The notes beneath the pieces were generated by a model. That model was not told the origin of the DNA and did no database searches. It saw nothing but the letters and a program-made list of their open reading frames with translations. A DNA stretch of 64,000 bases from Mycolicibacterium lutetiense. Its GTDB lineage: Bacteria > Actinomycetota > Actinomycetes > Mycobacteriales > Mycobacteriaceae. Shown here piece by piece: positions 45,704 to 54,037 of this stretch. The translations under genes and the position numbers were made by a program. Location of the stretch: positions 1,860,001 through 1,924,000 of the forward strand of contig NZ_JAGIOP010000002.1 of the NCBI RefSeq assembly GCF_017876775.1. Direction: 5' to 3'. Every line of letters begins with the position of its first letter. The first letter of the stretch is position 1.

Positions 45704-45757
45704 GGTGGGCTTCCTTTGAAGGTTGATTATGTTGCAGCAGTGTGGAATTGGTGACGA

Positions 45758-47323
45758 TCAGGCGATGATGCCGGTATCGGTGCCGAACTGGTCGGGGCCA
45801 CGCAGAAACGCCCCCGCCGCGCCGGTGCTGGCGGGCGGTTCGTCGCCGGCGTGTTCGGTGCCGGCGGCCAGGATGCCTTTGATGGTGCGGTAGGACGGGT
45901 CACCGACGGCGATGGCGCGGGCGCACGCGGCCTCCAACCGGTCGCAGCCGTGTTTGTCGCGCAGCCCGAGCACTCCTTGCGCGGCGCGCAGATGGTGGAT
46001 GGCGTTGTCGGCCATGAACGCGGCGATCACCGCGACGCAGGCCGGGCCGACCAGTTCGGCGGTGCGCCGGCACCAGGTCGGGGTTTTCATCGCGAACGCG
46101 ACCTTCTCCGGCGGGTAATGGGCGAAGTCGGTCGAGCGCCCCGATGGGCGGCGCACGTGGATGGCCACCACCGCATCGGCGTGAAAGACCTGTACCACGT
46201 CGCCGGCGGTGCGGGCATGCAGGCGTTGCCCGATCAGCCGCCACGGCACCGAGTACAACGCCTTGCCGACCTTGAGGTGCGCGTCGGTGCCGACGGTGCC
46301 GATCGACCAGGTGGACAGTTCAAATACTCTGGGCGGCAACCCGATCAACGCGCTGGCTTCGATCGCTTCAAACACCCGCAACGGCGGCGCGCCCTCCAGT
46401 GCCCGACACGACCTCGCCCCGGCCACCTCGATGCTCCAGCGCTGGGCGTCGGTTTGCATCGCGGGCAGCCCGTCGAACTGGCGGCCGCGCCAGAACGAAT
46501 CCCGGATGTATTGCATGGGCCGTTCGACGCGGGGTTTGTCTTTGGGTTTGAACGCCCGCGCCGGGTCGATCAGGGTGCCGTAGTGGGTGGCCAGCTCGGC
46601 ATAGGCGCGGTTGATCTTCGGGTCATACAGGTCGGGTTTGTCCACCCCGGTCTTGAGGTTGTCACACACCAACCGGGCCGGGACCCCGCCGAAGAACTCG
46701 AACGCCGCGACATGGCAAGCGCACCAGGTGGTTTGGTCCATCCGGATCACCGGGCGCACGAACAGGTGCCGCGAACACGCCAACACCATCACGAACGCCC
46801 ACACCGCCACCCGGCGGCCCACCGCGGGATCGAACCACATGCCCAGGCGACCGTAGTCGATCTGCGCTTCACTGCCCGGCTCGACCGGCCCGCGCGGCAC
46901 GGTCACCTTCGCTCGTGCCACCTCTTCCGCGAAATGTGTTGCGATCCAACGCCGAACCGAGGACTCCGACACCGCTACCGCATGCTCGTCCCGCAACCGC
47001 TGAGCGATCGTGGCGATCGTGACATCGGCATCGAGCCAGGTCTTGATCTGGTCCCGGTGCGGTTCGATCAGCGGCCAGGTCAGCGCCCGCGCCGCAGGAT
47101 CGGACAGTTCCGGGAACCACCCGCCGATCAGCTCCGACCACTGTGGCGCGGTCAGCGGCTCGGTACCCGGGCCGATACCCGCCGCGACCGCCGGAGCCAA
47201 ATATTTGCGGACGGTCTTGCGGTCAATGCCCAGCGACTCCGATAACTGGACCTGCGAACGGCCCGCGTGCCAGTGGGTGAACAACTCGACCAAATCGAGC
47301 ATCACGATACTTCTCCTCGCCAT
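45758..47323 (-). CDS. istA: IS21-family transposase IstA
   Basis: A 521-residue DDE transposase. The N-terminal HTH (RSQVQLSESLGIDRKTVRKYL) is followed by a second DNA-binding segment and the catalytic core: first Asp in EAQIDYGRLGMWF, second in RLVCDNLKTGV, Glu in KDKPRVERPMQYI. The family's MWAS-type beta-barrel end is present and no frame disruption is seen. ATG 47323 follows GGAAGG; ATG 47302 follows GAGGAG and is also possible. Confidence 0.93.
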   Translation of the reverse strand: MARRSIVMLDLVELFTHWHAGRSQVQLSESLGIDRKTVRKYLAPAVAAGIGPGTEPLTAPQWSELIGGWFPELSDPAARALTWPLIEPHRDQIKTWLDADVTIATIAQRLRDEHAVAVSESSVRRWIATHFAEEVARAKVTVPRGPVEPGSEAQIDYGRLGMWFDPAVGRRVAVWAFVMVLACSRHLFVRPVIRMDQTTWCACHVAAFEFFGGVPARLVCDNLKTGVDKPDLYDPKINRAYAELATHYGTLIDPARAFKPKDKPRVERPMQYIRDSFWRGRQFDGLPAMQTDAQRWSIEVAGARSCRALEGAPPLRVFEAIEASALIGLPPRVFELSTWSIGTVGTDAHLKVGKALYSVPWRLIGQRLHARTAGDVVQVFHADAVVAIHVRRPSGRSTDFAHYPPEKVAFAMKTPTWCRRTAELVGPACVAVIAAFMADNAIHHLRAAQGVLGLRDKHGCDRLEAACARAIAVGDPSYRTIKGILAAGTEHAGDEPPASTGAAGAFLRGPDQFGTDTGIIA

Positions 47324-47434
47324 CAGCGCCCTTCCATCCACCATCAGATGGATGCAGAGCGAACCGGTAAACGAGGCCCACACCAGGCAGACACACCGCC
47401 CAGGGTGGGGAATTACGTGACAGCCAGGGTGGGG

Positions 47435-47562
47435 AATTACGTGACGGACAACCCCTCAAACCTGGGGAAATACGTGACCGCTGACATCCATGAGCACCAA
47501 TTACGTGACGGACAACCCCTCAAACCTGGGGAAATACGTGACCGCTGACATCCATGAGCACC
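47435..47562. repeat. Two exact 64-bp tandem copies across the right IS end and host flank
   Basis: The 64 bases at 47435-47498 are repeated without change at 47499-47562. Each copy has 52 bases of IS end and 12 bases of host sequence (TCCATGAGCACC) belonging to the nitroreductase gene. The first host 12-mer is therefore inside the apparent IS end. Confidence 0.85.
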
Positions 47563-47663
47563 TCGCGCGACACCGGCTTCTCGAAGTCGAGGCGTTTGCG
47601 CACCGACCGTGTCGTGGTGAGGAGTTCATCAACGGTCAAGTTCAGGGCTGGTTCGGCTGTCAT
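47551..47663 (-). pseudogene. Nitroreductase-family gene, 5' part, cut by IS21 element
   Basis: From ATG 47663 the frame encodes MTAEPALNLTVDELLTTTRS...REVLM, the N-terminus of the Rv3368c-type nitroreductase with its flavin-contacting TTTRSVRKRLDF. It then enters the IS end. The rest of the gene is at 44308-44853. Confidence 0.88.
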
Positions 47664-47698
47664 GTCGCGAGACTACAACCGGGCTCGCCGGAAACCCG

Positions 47699-47731
47699 AG
47701 AAGCTCCCCAGCAGTTTGCTGGGGAGCTTCT
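47699..47731 (-). terminator. Perfect 15-bp stem-loop
   Basis: AGAAGCTCCCCAGCA (47699-47713) and TGCTGGGGAGCTTCT (47717-47731) form a perfect stem with a three-base loop. It lies between the end of the gene at 47814 and the nitroreductase start, so it probably ends transcription from the former before it reaches the latter. Confidence 0.75.
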
Positions 47732-47813
47732 AATCATCGTGCGCCGCAGTACAACTCAGCTAACCGATGAAGGTTGCACGCCGCCGCCTTATCCGTGACG
47801 GCGCGCGGGGTTC

Positions 47814-48386
47814 TCAGCCTGCGTTATCGGAGACCAGCACGGGCTCCCAGCCGTTGGCCTGCGAATCGTCGGACGACCCGAAGCCGGCCGAGGCCGGGAC
47901 GGCGTGGATGCCGTGATCTTCGCCGGGCAACCCGCCGAGCGCTGCGATCGTGTCGCGGATCTTCGTCGCCTCGGCGTCCGTCGGTGTTGCGCCGGCCTCG
48001 AGTTGGTCCAGCAGTCCGTCACGCAGGCCGGCACCGTTGGCCACTTCCTGGGCCGACAGCTTGGCGTGGATGCGGGTGACGTAGATCTGCTGTCCCAGAG
48101 AGGAACCCGGCGCCGACGCGGCGTGGGCCATCAGCGAGTCATACCGCTGACGAACCCCGCTGAGCGCCACGATCACCGCGGGGGAAGGCCGGTTGCTGCC
48201 GGCCGCCTCAGTCAGCGAGGCACGCAGCTTGCGCAGGCCGGACAGGACCACGTCGGCGCGCTTGTGGAACTTCTTGTCCTCGGGGAAAGGCAGTGCGTCG
48301 ATAGCGGCGGAATACATGTGCATCGCCGCTTCCGACAGACTGACGATGACCGCCGAATCACCTTCCAGCGTCGCGTTTTGTCCCAT
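47814..48386 (-). CDS. Uncharacterised protein with XRE-like HTH segment
   Basis: I do not recognise this 190-residue protein. Residues 1-100 are helical and Ala-rich (AVIVSLSEAAMHMYSAAIDAL, GLRKLRASLTEAAG). Residues about 110-160 look like a helix-turn-helix of the XRE type (YVTRIHAKLSAQEVANGAGLRDGLLDQLEAGATPT), followed by an acidic, disordered tail. The ATG at 48386 is used. It is divergent from the membrane/coiled-coil gene at 48651 and ends with a strong hairpin. A DNA-binding role is an inference. Confidence 0.6.
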   Translation of the reverse strand: MGQNATLEGDSAVIVSLSEAAMHMYSAAIDALPFPEDKKFHKRADVVLSGLRKLRASLTEAAGSNRPSPAVIVALSGVRQRYDSLMAHAASAPGSSLGQQIYVTRIHAKLSAQEVANGAGLRDGLLDQLEAGATPTDAEATKIRDTIAALGGLPGEDHGIHAVPASAGFGSSDDSQANGWEPVLVSDNAG

Positions 48387-48650
48387 GGGGCCCTCAATTC
48401 TCAAGCGAACAGATCAACAGAAGCGAGCAGCCGACTGCCGGACCCATCGGGTCCGATCTACCGCCGCTCAGGTAAGCACGCCGATGACACTAGCGGTTTC
48501 GGGGCGGCGCGTCATCGCTAGGGGCACTTGAAGAATGACGAAAAACAAGGTATGCGGATGCGGCTGCCACCGGCCGGTAGCAGCCGCCGCCGAGGATGGC
48601 CCTACTCTGAACGCCGGCACGGTGGCAGGCTTGGCCGACGGGAGGTCGAC

Positions 48651-49625
48651 ATGGCCGGACTAACTGAATCGACAAGGGCCGCTGAGTCTTCAGGGGGTGC
48701 CCCGCCGAACTACGGCCAGGTGGGCGAGGTGACCGAACCGATGCGGGTGGCTGTCGTGGATCAACACACGGCCCCGAAAGCGATATCGGTCGGCGCCAAG
48801 ACCGGTATCGGATGGTTGGTATGCGGCGGCCTGGGCAGCCTGGCCATCGTCTGCTTCCTGCTCTTCGGTCCGGGCGAACTCGGCAGCAAGGCCGAGTGGT
48901 TCTTCGGTGCCGTCGTCTTCGTCGTCGTGACGGTGACGATGTGGCTGACCCTGACCATCCAGCGCCAGGCCAAGTACGACATCGCCCGGGCCGACGAGCG
49001 CCTGCGGCGTGAGCTGGCAGCTGCCGACGAGCGTTCGGCGCTGGAACTCGCCCTGACCCAGAAATGGCATCGGGCCCAGATGGAGTCCCAGCAGAAACTG
49101 CACCACGCCGAAGTGGTGGCCCAGCGGGAACTGGCCCGCATCGAACGCAACAACTTGCTCGAGCAGCTGCAGAAGCAGGCGATGATCGAGGTATCTCGCG
49201 CGGTCGGAGCCCACACGCGGATGCTGGCGGCGCTGTGGACCGAAGGTGCGACGCAACTGCGCAACCCGGACCGCGCCGAGCGGGAAACCGCGATGAACGC
49301 GCTCTTCGCTCAGATCAGCCAGGTGGTGAGCGATGTCTCGGTCGAGCTGGACAACGCCCACCTGCTCAGCCAGGACGACCGCCTGCAGGACGCCCTGAAC
49401 CAGGTCAACGATGCGGTGCTGATGGCGATCCAGGTCGCCGAGGATCTGTATGCCGACGTGATCGAGGGTCGCACCCCGGAGACCAACCCCGTCCCCGCCG
49501 TCCAGCGACTGCTGCACGATCGGGCCACCGCCGCGCGGCGGCTGGCGTGGTCGCTGCTGCGGTCCGGGCTCCAGGACAGCACCACCGCACCCAGCGCTGA
49601 TCCGGCCACCAGTGCGGAGCGCTGA
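48651..49625 (+). CDS. Uncharacterised membrane protein with long coiled coil
   Basis: A 324-residue protein with two membrane helices in residues 55-110 (GIGWLVCGGLGSLAIVCFLLF and EWFFGAVVFVVVTVTMWLTL), then a long charged coiled coil (about 112-190: LRRELAAADERSALELALTQKW...AEVVAQRELARIERNNLLEQLQKQ) and a helical C-terminal domain. The ATG at 48651 follows GGGAGG. No family function is recognised. It ends 14 bases before the convergent dnaE2 stop. Confidence 0.7.
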   Translation: MAGLTESTRAAESSGGAPPNYGQVGEVTEPMRVAVVDQHTAPKAISVGAKTGIGWLVCGGLGSLAIVCFLLFGPGELGSKAEWFFGAVVFVVVTVTMWLTLTIQRQAKYDIARADERLRRELAAADERSALELALTQKWHRAQMESQQKLHHAEVVAQRELARIERNNLLEQLQKQAMIEVSRAVGAHTRMLAALWTEGATQLRNPDRAERETAMNALFAQISQVVSDVSVELDNAHLLSQDDRLQDALNQVNDAVLMAIQVAEDLYADVIEGRTPETNPVPAVQRLLHDRATAARRLAWSLLRSGLQDSTTAPSADPATSAER

Positions 49626-49639
49626 ATCCAGCTTGAGCC

Positions 49640-52600
49640 TCAGCGGAAGTCTCGCGACCGGGACCCGACCCTCAGCTCGACCGGGCTCATCCGGTCGGCG
49701 AGCACGGTGACCGCACCGCTCGCGTTCTGCACGATGCCGCGGACCACCAGTGCCGGAGCCGTCTGCGCCAGCTTGCGGTAGCGCGCCCACACCCCCGGGG
49801 CGCACAGCACGTTGACCATCCCGGTCTCGTCTTCCAGGTTCATGAACGTCACCCCTTGCGCGGTCGCCGGACGCTGGCGGTGAGTCACCGCTCCGGCAAC
49901 CAGGATTCGGGTGCCATCCACGACCTCCAGCAATCTGTCGGCGGGAATCACACCCAGCGCATCGAGGTCAGCGCGCAGATACTGGGTGGGATAGCTGTCC
50001 GGTGAGATGCCGGTGGCCCACACGTCGGCGGCCGACAACTCCAGGGCGCTCATCCCGGGTAGCGGCGGCACATGCGAGGAGGACCCCACCCCCGGCAGCC
50101 GGTCCGGTCGCTGGGTGGCCGCCGCGCCGGCCGCCCACAGCGCCTCGCGTCGGCTGATCCCGAAACAACCCAACGCACCGGCGGTGGCCAGTGCCTCGGT
50201 CTGGGGTACCGACAGCTGCACCCGGCTGGTCAGGTCGACCAGAGTTTCGAACGGTCCGTTGGCATTTCGTTCATCGACCAACCGCCCCGCCAACTCGTCA
50301 CCGATGTGGCGGACACTGCCCAGCCCCAGCCGCACGTCCATGCCGCGGTTCTCGCACGTCGCGTAGGCCAGGGATGCGTTGACGTCGGGGCCGTGCACCG
50401 CCACCCCGTGCCTACGCGCGTCGGCGACCAGGGACTGTGGTGAATAGAACCCCATCGGCTGGGCCCGCAGCAGGGCCGCGCAGAACGCCGCCGGATGATG
50501 CAGTTTGAACCACGACGAATAGAACACCAGCGACGCGAAGCTCAACGAATGACTCTCCGGGAAGCCGAAATTGGCGAAAGCCTCCAGCTTCTCGTAGATC
50601 CGCTCGGCCACCTCGCCGGTGATCCCGTGAAGCTCGGCCATGCCGGCGTAGAACCGGCTGCGTAACCGTCGCATCTTCTCGGTGGAACGTTTCGAGCCCA
50701 TGGCCCGGCGCAGTTGGTCGGCCTCGGCCGCGGTGAAACCCGCACAGTCGACCGCCAATTGCATCAGCTGCTCCTGGAACAACGGGATGCCCAGCGTCTT
50801 GCGCAACGCGGATTCCATCGACGGATGGTCGTAGGTGACTTCCTCCAGACCGTTGCGGCGACGGATATAGGGGTGTACCGAACCACCCTGGATCGGGCCC
50901 GGCCGGATCAGCGCCACCTCGACCACCAGGTCGTAGAACTCCCGCGGCTTGAGCCGGGGCAGGGTGGCCATCTGCGCCCGGGACTCCACTTGGAACACCC
51001 CGACCGAGTCGGCCTTCTGCAGCATCTCGTAGACCGCCGGTTCGGCCAGGTCCAGCTTGGCCAGGTCGACGGCGATGCCCTTGTGCTCGGCCAGCAGGTC
51101 GATGGCGTAGTGCAGCGCCGAGAGCATGCCGAGGCCGAGCAGGTCGAACTTCACCAAACCGATTGCCGCACAATCATCTTTGTCCCACTGCAGCACGCTA
51201 CGGTTGGCCATGCGGGCCCACTCCACCGGGCACACGTCGGCGATCGGACGGTCACAGATCACCATGCCGCCGGAGTGGATGCCGAGATGCCTCGGCAGAT
51301 TGGCAATCTGGGTGGCCAGCTCGATCACCGGTTGCGGGATGTCTTCCGCCTCCGGCGAGTCGGGGCGACCGCTCCACCGGCTGAGCTGCTTGCTCCAGGC
51401 GTCCTGCTGCCCCTGGGAGAAACCCAGCGCCCGGGCCATGTCGCGGACGGCACTGCGGCCGCGGTAGGTGATGACGTTGGCGACCTGCGCAGCGTAGTCA
51501 CGACCGTAACGCTCATAGACGTATTGAATGACGTTCTCGCGCAGGTCCGATTCGATGTCGATGTCGATGTCGGGCGGCCCGTCGCGGGCCGGGGACAAGA
51601 ACCGTTCGAACAGCAGCCCGTTGGCAACCGGGTCGACGTTGGTGACCTTGAGCGCGTAGCAGACCGCCGAGTTGGCCGCCGATCCCCTGCCCTGACACAG
51701 GATGTCGCTGTCCCGGCAGAACCGGGTGATGTCGTGCACCACCAGGAAATAGCCGGGGAACTTCAACTGCTCGATGATCCGCAGTTCGTGTTCGATCTGC
51801 GCATAGGCCATTTCTGCGTTGCCGGCGGGTCCGTACCGCTCGGCCGCGCCTGCCATGACCAGGTGCCGCAACCACGTGTCCTCAGTGTGCCCGGCCGGAA
51901 CGTCGAACGGCGGCAACTGCGGGGCGATGAGTGCCAGCCCGAAGGCGCACTGCTCACCGAGATCGGCTGCGGCCATCACGATCTCGGCGCCGAACCGCTG
52001 GGCCATCTCCTCCCCCGAGCGCAGGTGAGACCCGCCGAGCGGGGCCAGCCACCCCGCCGCGGTGTCCATCGAGTTACGGGCCCGGATCGCCGCCATCGCC
52101 ATGGCCAGCCGACCCCGGTCGGGTGCAGCGAAGTGCGCGCCGGTGGTCGCCACCACCGGTAGCCCGAACCGCTGAGCCAGCCCGGCCAGGGCAGCATTGC
52201 GCTCGTCGTCACACGGATGGCCGTGATGGGTGAGTTCGATACTGACCCGGTCGGCTCCGAAGCGATCCACCAGATCGACCAACGCGGCGGCCGCAGCTTC
52301 CGGACCACCTTCTGAAAGCGCCTGGCGGACATGACCTTTACGACATCCCGTGAGGATGTGCCAGTGCCCACCGGCGGCCTCGGTGAGCCCGTCGAAGTCG
52401 TAGCGGGGTTTACCCTTCTCACCACCGGCCAGGTGCGCCTTGGCGATCTCGCGGGACAACCGCCGGTACCCCTCCGGCCCGCGGGCCAGGACCAGCAGAT
52501 GCGGGCCGGGCGGATCGGGATCCTCGGTGCGGGGAACATTCCCCAACGACAACTCGGCGCCGAATACCGTGGCCACGTCCAACTCCCTGGCCGCCTCGGC

Positions 52601-52924
52601 GAACCGGACCACGCCGTAGAGCCCGTCGTGATCGGTCAGCGCGATGGCCCGCAGGTTCAGCCGGGCCGCCTCCTCGACCAACTCCTCCGGCGTGCTCGCG
52701 CCGTCGAGGAAGCTGTAGGCGCTGTGCGTGTGCAGCTCGGCATAACGGACCGACGTTCGCGGCCGGTCGAGTTCCGGCGGCTGATAGGCACCGCGCTTAC
52801 GCGACCAGGCCGGGCTGTCCCCACCGTCGCCCGCGGGCTCCAACGGCAGGCCGGAGCGGCGCGGCTTGCCGGTCAGCACCCGCTCCATCTCCGACCAGCT
52901 CGGCGGCCCGTTATGCCAACTCAC
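49640..52924 (-). CDS. dnaE2: Error-prone DNA polymerase III alpha subunit
   Basis: DnaE2 is the damage-inducible polymerase of the mycobacterial mutasome and makes mutations during lesion bypass with ImuB and ImuA'. The 1094-residue protein has a PHP domain (ELHTHSAYSFLDGAS), the palm catalytic Asp run (PPDIDIDIESDLRE), a fingers/tau-like region, helix-hairpin-helix and OB domains (FMNLEDETGMVNVL). GTG 52924 (or 52927) fits the usual start WHNGPPSW. A perfect LexA box lies 13 bases upstream. Orthologous to Rv3370c. Confidence 0.93.
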   Translation of the reverse strand: MSWHNGPPSWSEMERVLTGKPRRSGLPLEPAGDGGDSPAWSRKRGAYQPPELDRPRTSVRYAELHTHSAYSFLDGASTPEELVEEAARLNLRAIALTDHDGLYGVVRFAEAARELDVATVFGAELSLGNVPRTEDPDPPGPHLLVLARGPEGYRRLSREIAKAHLAGGEKGKPRYDFDGLTEAAGGHWHILTGCRKGHVRQALSEGGPEAAAAALVDLVDRFGADRVSIELTHHGHPCDDERNAALAGLAQRFGLPVVATTGAHFAAPDRGRLAMAMAAIRARNSMDTAAGWLAPLGGSHLRSGEEMAQRFGAEIVMAAADLGEQCAFGLALIAPQLPPFDVPAGHTEDTWLRHLVMAGAAERYGPAGNAEMAYAQIEHELRIIEQLKFPGYFLVVHDITRFCRDSDILCQGRGSAANSAVCYALKVTNVDPVANGLLFERFLSPARDGPPDIDIDIESDLRENVIQYVYERYGRDYAAQVANVITYRGRSAVRDMARALGFSQGQQDAWSKQLSRWSGRPDSPEAEDIPQPVIELATQIANLPRHLGIHSGGMVICDRPIADVCPVEWARMANRSVLQWDKDDCAAIGLVKFDLLGLGMLSALHYAIDLLAEHKGIAVDLAKLDLAEPAVYEMLQKADSVGVFQVESRAQMATLPRLKPREFYDLVVEVALIRPGPIQGGSVHPYIRRRNGLEEVTYDHPSMESALRKTLGIPLFQEQLMQLAVDCAGFTAAEADQLRRAMGSKRSTEKMRRLRSRFYAGMAELHGITGEVAERIYEKLEAFANFGFPESHSLSFASLVFYSSWFKLHHPAAFCAALLRAQPMGFYSPQSLVADARRHGVAVHGPDVNASLAYATCENRGMDVRLGLGSVRHIGDELAGRLVDERNANGPFETLVDLTSRVQLSVPQTEALATAGALGCFGISRREALWAAGAAATQRPDRLPGVGSSSHVPPLPGMSALELSAADVWATGISPDSYPTQYLRADLDALGVIPADRLLEVVDGTRILVAGAVTHRQRPATAQGVTFMNLEDETGMVNVLCAPGVWARYRKLAQTAPALVVRGIVQNASGAVTVLADRMSPVELRVGSRSRDFR

Positions 52925-52936
52925 CACACCAGCATA

Positions 52937-52952
52937 TCGAACATCTGTTCGA
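52937..52952. promoter_or_regulatory. SOS (LexA) box of dnaE2
   Basis: TCGAACATCTGTTCGA matches the mycobacterial LexA consensus TCGAAC-N4-GTTCGA exactly, 13 bases before the dnaE2 start. Because the region is divergent with the gene at 53044, LexA bound here may also affect that gene. Confidence 0.9.
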
Positions 52953-53043
52953 TACCTACCGGGGTGCGTCCCCTCGTGATGCCGACCACGCCATCGACCC
53001 CTACGATGCTGCTGGTCTGGGAATCTGCGGTGGAAGGACGGGC

Positions 53044-54018
53044 ATGGCCTCAACGAAGTACATCGGCTACGTCGGCGGTGTCGCGGTGGCGGCGGGCGTC
53101 GGTGCGGCGATCGCCGTGGCCGGCCAGGGCACCGCCCACGCTGATTCGACCGACGGCGCGGCCAAGGACTCGACCAGCAGTGTGTCGAGCGTCAAGGCCG
53201 GACCCAAACGCGGTGAGACCAAGGCCGGCGAGACCAAGCGCCCCAAGCCTTTGTCCACGTTCAAGGACAACGTCAAGGACACCCTCGACAAGCAGGCCGA
53301 CAAGATCGAGAAAGCGGCCGCACGCGTCAACAAGGCCGTACAGGACGCAACACCCGCCAAGCCGACGGCCGGCAAGACCAAGCCGAAGCCCAGTGTCGAA
53401 GAGTTCGAGGCCGGCGAGGTCGCCAAGCTCAAGGGCCTGCTCTCCCCCAAGCAGGCGGCGGCCCCCAAGCCGGCCCCGGTAGTGGCCGACAAGCCGGACA
53501 CCGAGACCGTCGCGCCGCGCGCAGTGCAGATCCAGGCCGATACCGCCGACGATGGCCAGGCATGGGATCCCAACCCGTTCCGCGGCAACGATCCGGAGCC
53601 GAAGGACATCCCCAAGCCGATCATGGATCTCCGGAACGCCCTGATGGATGCCTCGCCCAATGAGCTCGATCCCCTGGTGCGTGAAGCCACCGAGCAGATC
53701 TACCGGGGCAGCCAGATGGTTCCGTGGGTCAACGCCGTCATCCCGATCGGCAAGATCGCGACGAACCTGGAGACTGCGGTCGGCAGCGATGCCGCCGCCC
53801 TGGATGCCCGGCAGACCATCATCAACGAGCTGATCAAGACCACGCCGCCGGGATCGTTCGTGTACTACGGCTACGACCTCGTCGCCGACGTGATCAACCT
53901 GGAGGCCCCGGCCGCCGCCCTCAAGGTCCAGGCCGTCGCGACAGTGTGGGATCTGCTCGACCCGCTTCACGTTGCCCACAATCCGGGCAAGTCCGGCATC
54001 GGCAACGCGGCCGGCTGA
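53044..54018 (+). CDS. Secreted protein, function unknown
   Basis: A 324-residue exported protein. The signal peptide is residues 1-33 (YIGYVGGVAVAAGVGAAIAVAGQGTAHA, cleavage after A-H-A). Residues 35-170 are low-complexity Lys/Pro/Ala/Thr (KPTAGKTKPKPSVEEF, APKPAPVVADKP). Residues about 190-320 are a folded helical domain (DLRNALMDASPNELDPLVREATEQIY, NELIKTTPPGSFVYYGYDLVADVINLEAPAAALKVQAVATVWDLL) seen in several mycobacterial exported proteins. The ATG follows GGAAGGA. It diverges from dnaE2, with the LexA box between them. Confidence 0.7.
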   Translation: MASTKYIGYVGGVAVAAGVGAAIAVAGQGTAHADSTDGAAKDSTSSVSSVKAGPKRGETKAGETKRPKPLSTFKDNVKDTLDKQADKIEKAAARVNKAVQDATPAKPTAGKTKPKPSVEEFEAGEVAKLKGLLSPKQAAAPKPAPVVADKPDTETVAPRAVQIQADTADDGQAWDPNPFRGNDPEPKDIPKPIMDLRNALMDASPNELDPLVREATEQIYRGSQMVPWVNAVIPIGKIATNLETAVGSDAAALDARQTIINELIKTTPPGSFVYYGYDLVADVINLEAPAAALKVQAVATVWDLLDPLHVAHNPGKSGIGNAAG

Positions 54019-54037
54019 CTCGGCGTTTCGGCAGCCG

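Larger units (their letters stand above)
44855..47550. mobile_element. IS21-family insertion sequence
   Basis: The element has istA and istB on the minus strand and ends that begin TGTCGTCGGTCACGTAATTC (left) and, in inverse, TGTCAGCGGTCACGTATTTC (right). Several copies of the 17-base TCACGTAATTCCCCAGG-type repeat lie near both ends (44864, 44889, and in inverse at 47407, 47431, 47461, 47525), as expected for the IstA binding sites. It is flanked by a six-base target duplication and splits a nitroreductase gene. The right end is part of a 64-bp tandem duplication that includes 12 bases of host DNA. Confidence 0.92.

Noticed and set aside
45851..47245. A 464-codon frame opposite istA
   Set aside because: Antisense to the transposase DDE domain; no homology features.
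50714..52162. A 482-codon frame opposite dnaE2
   Set aside because: Antisense to the polymerase core and without any family motif.
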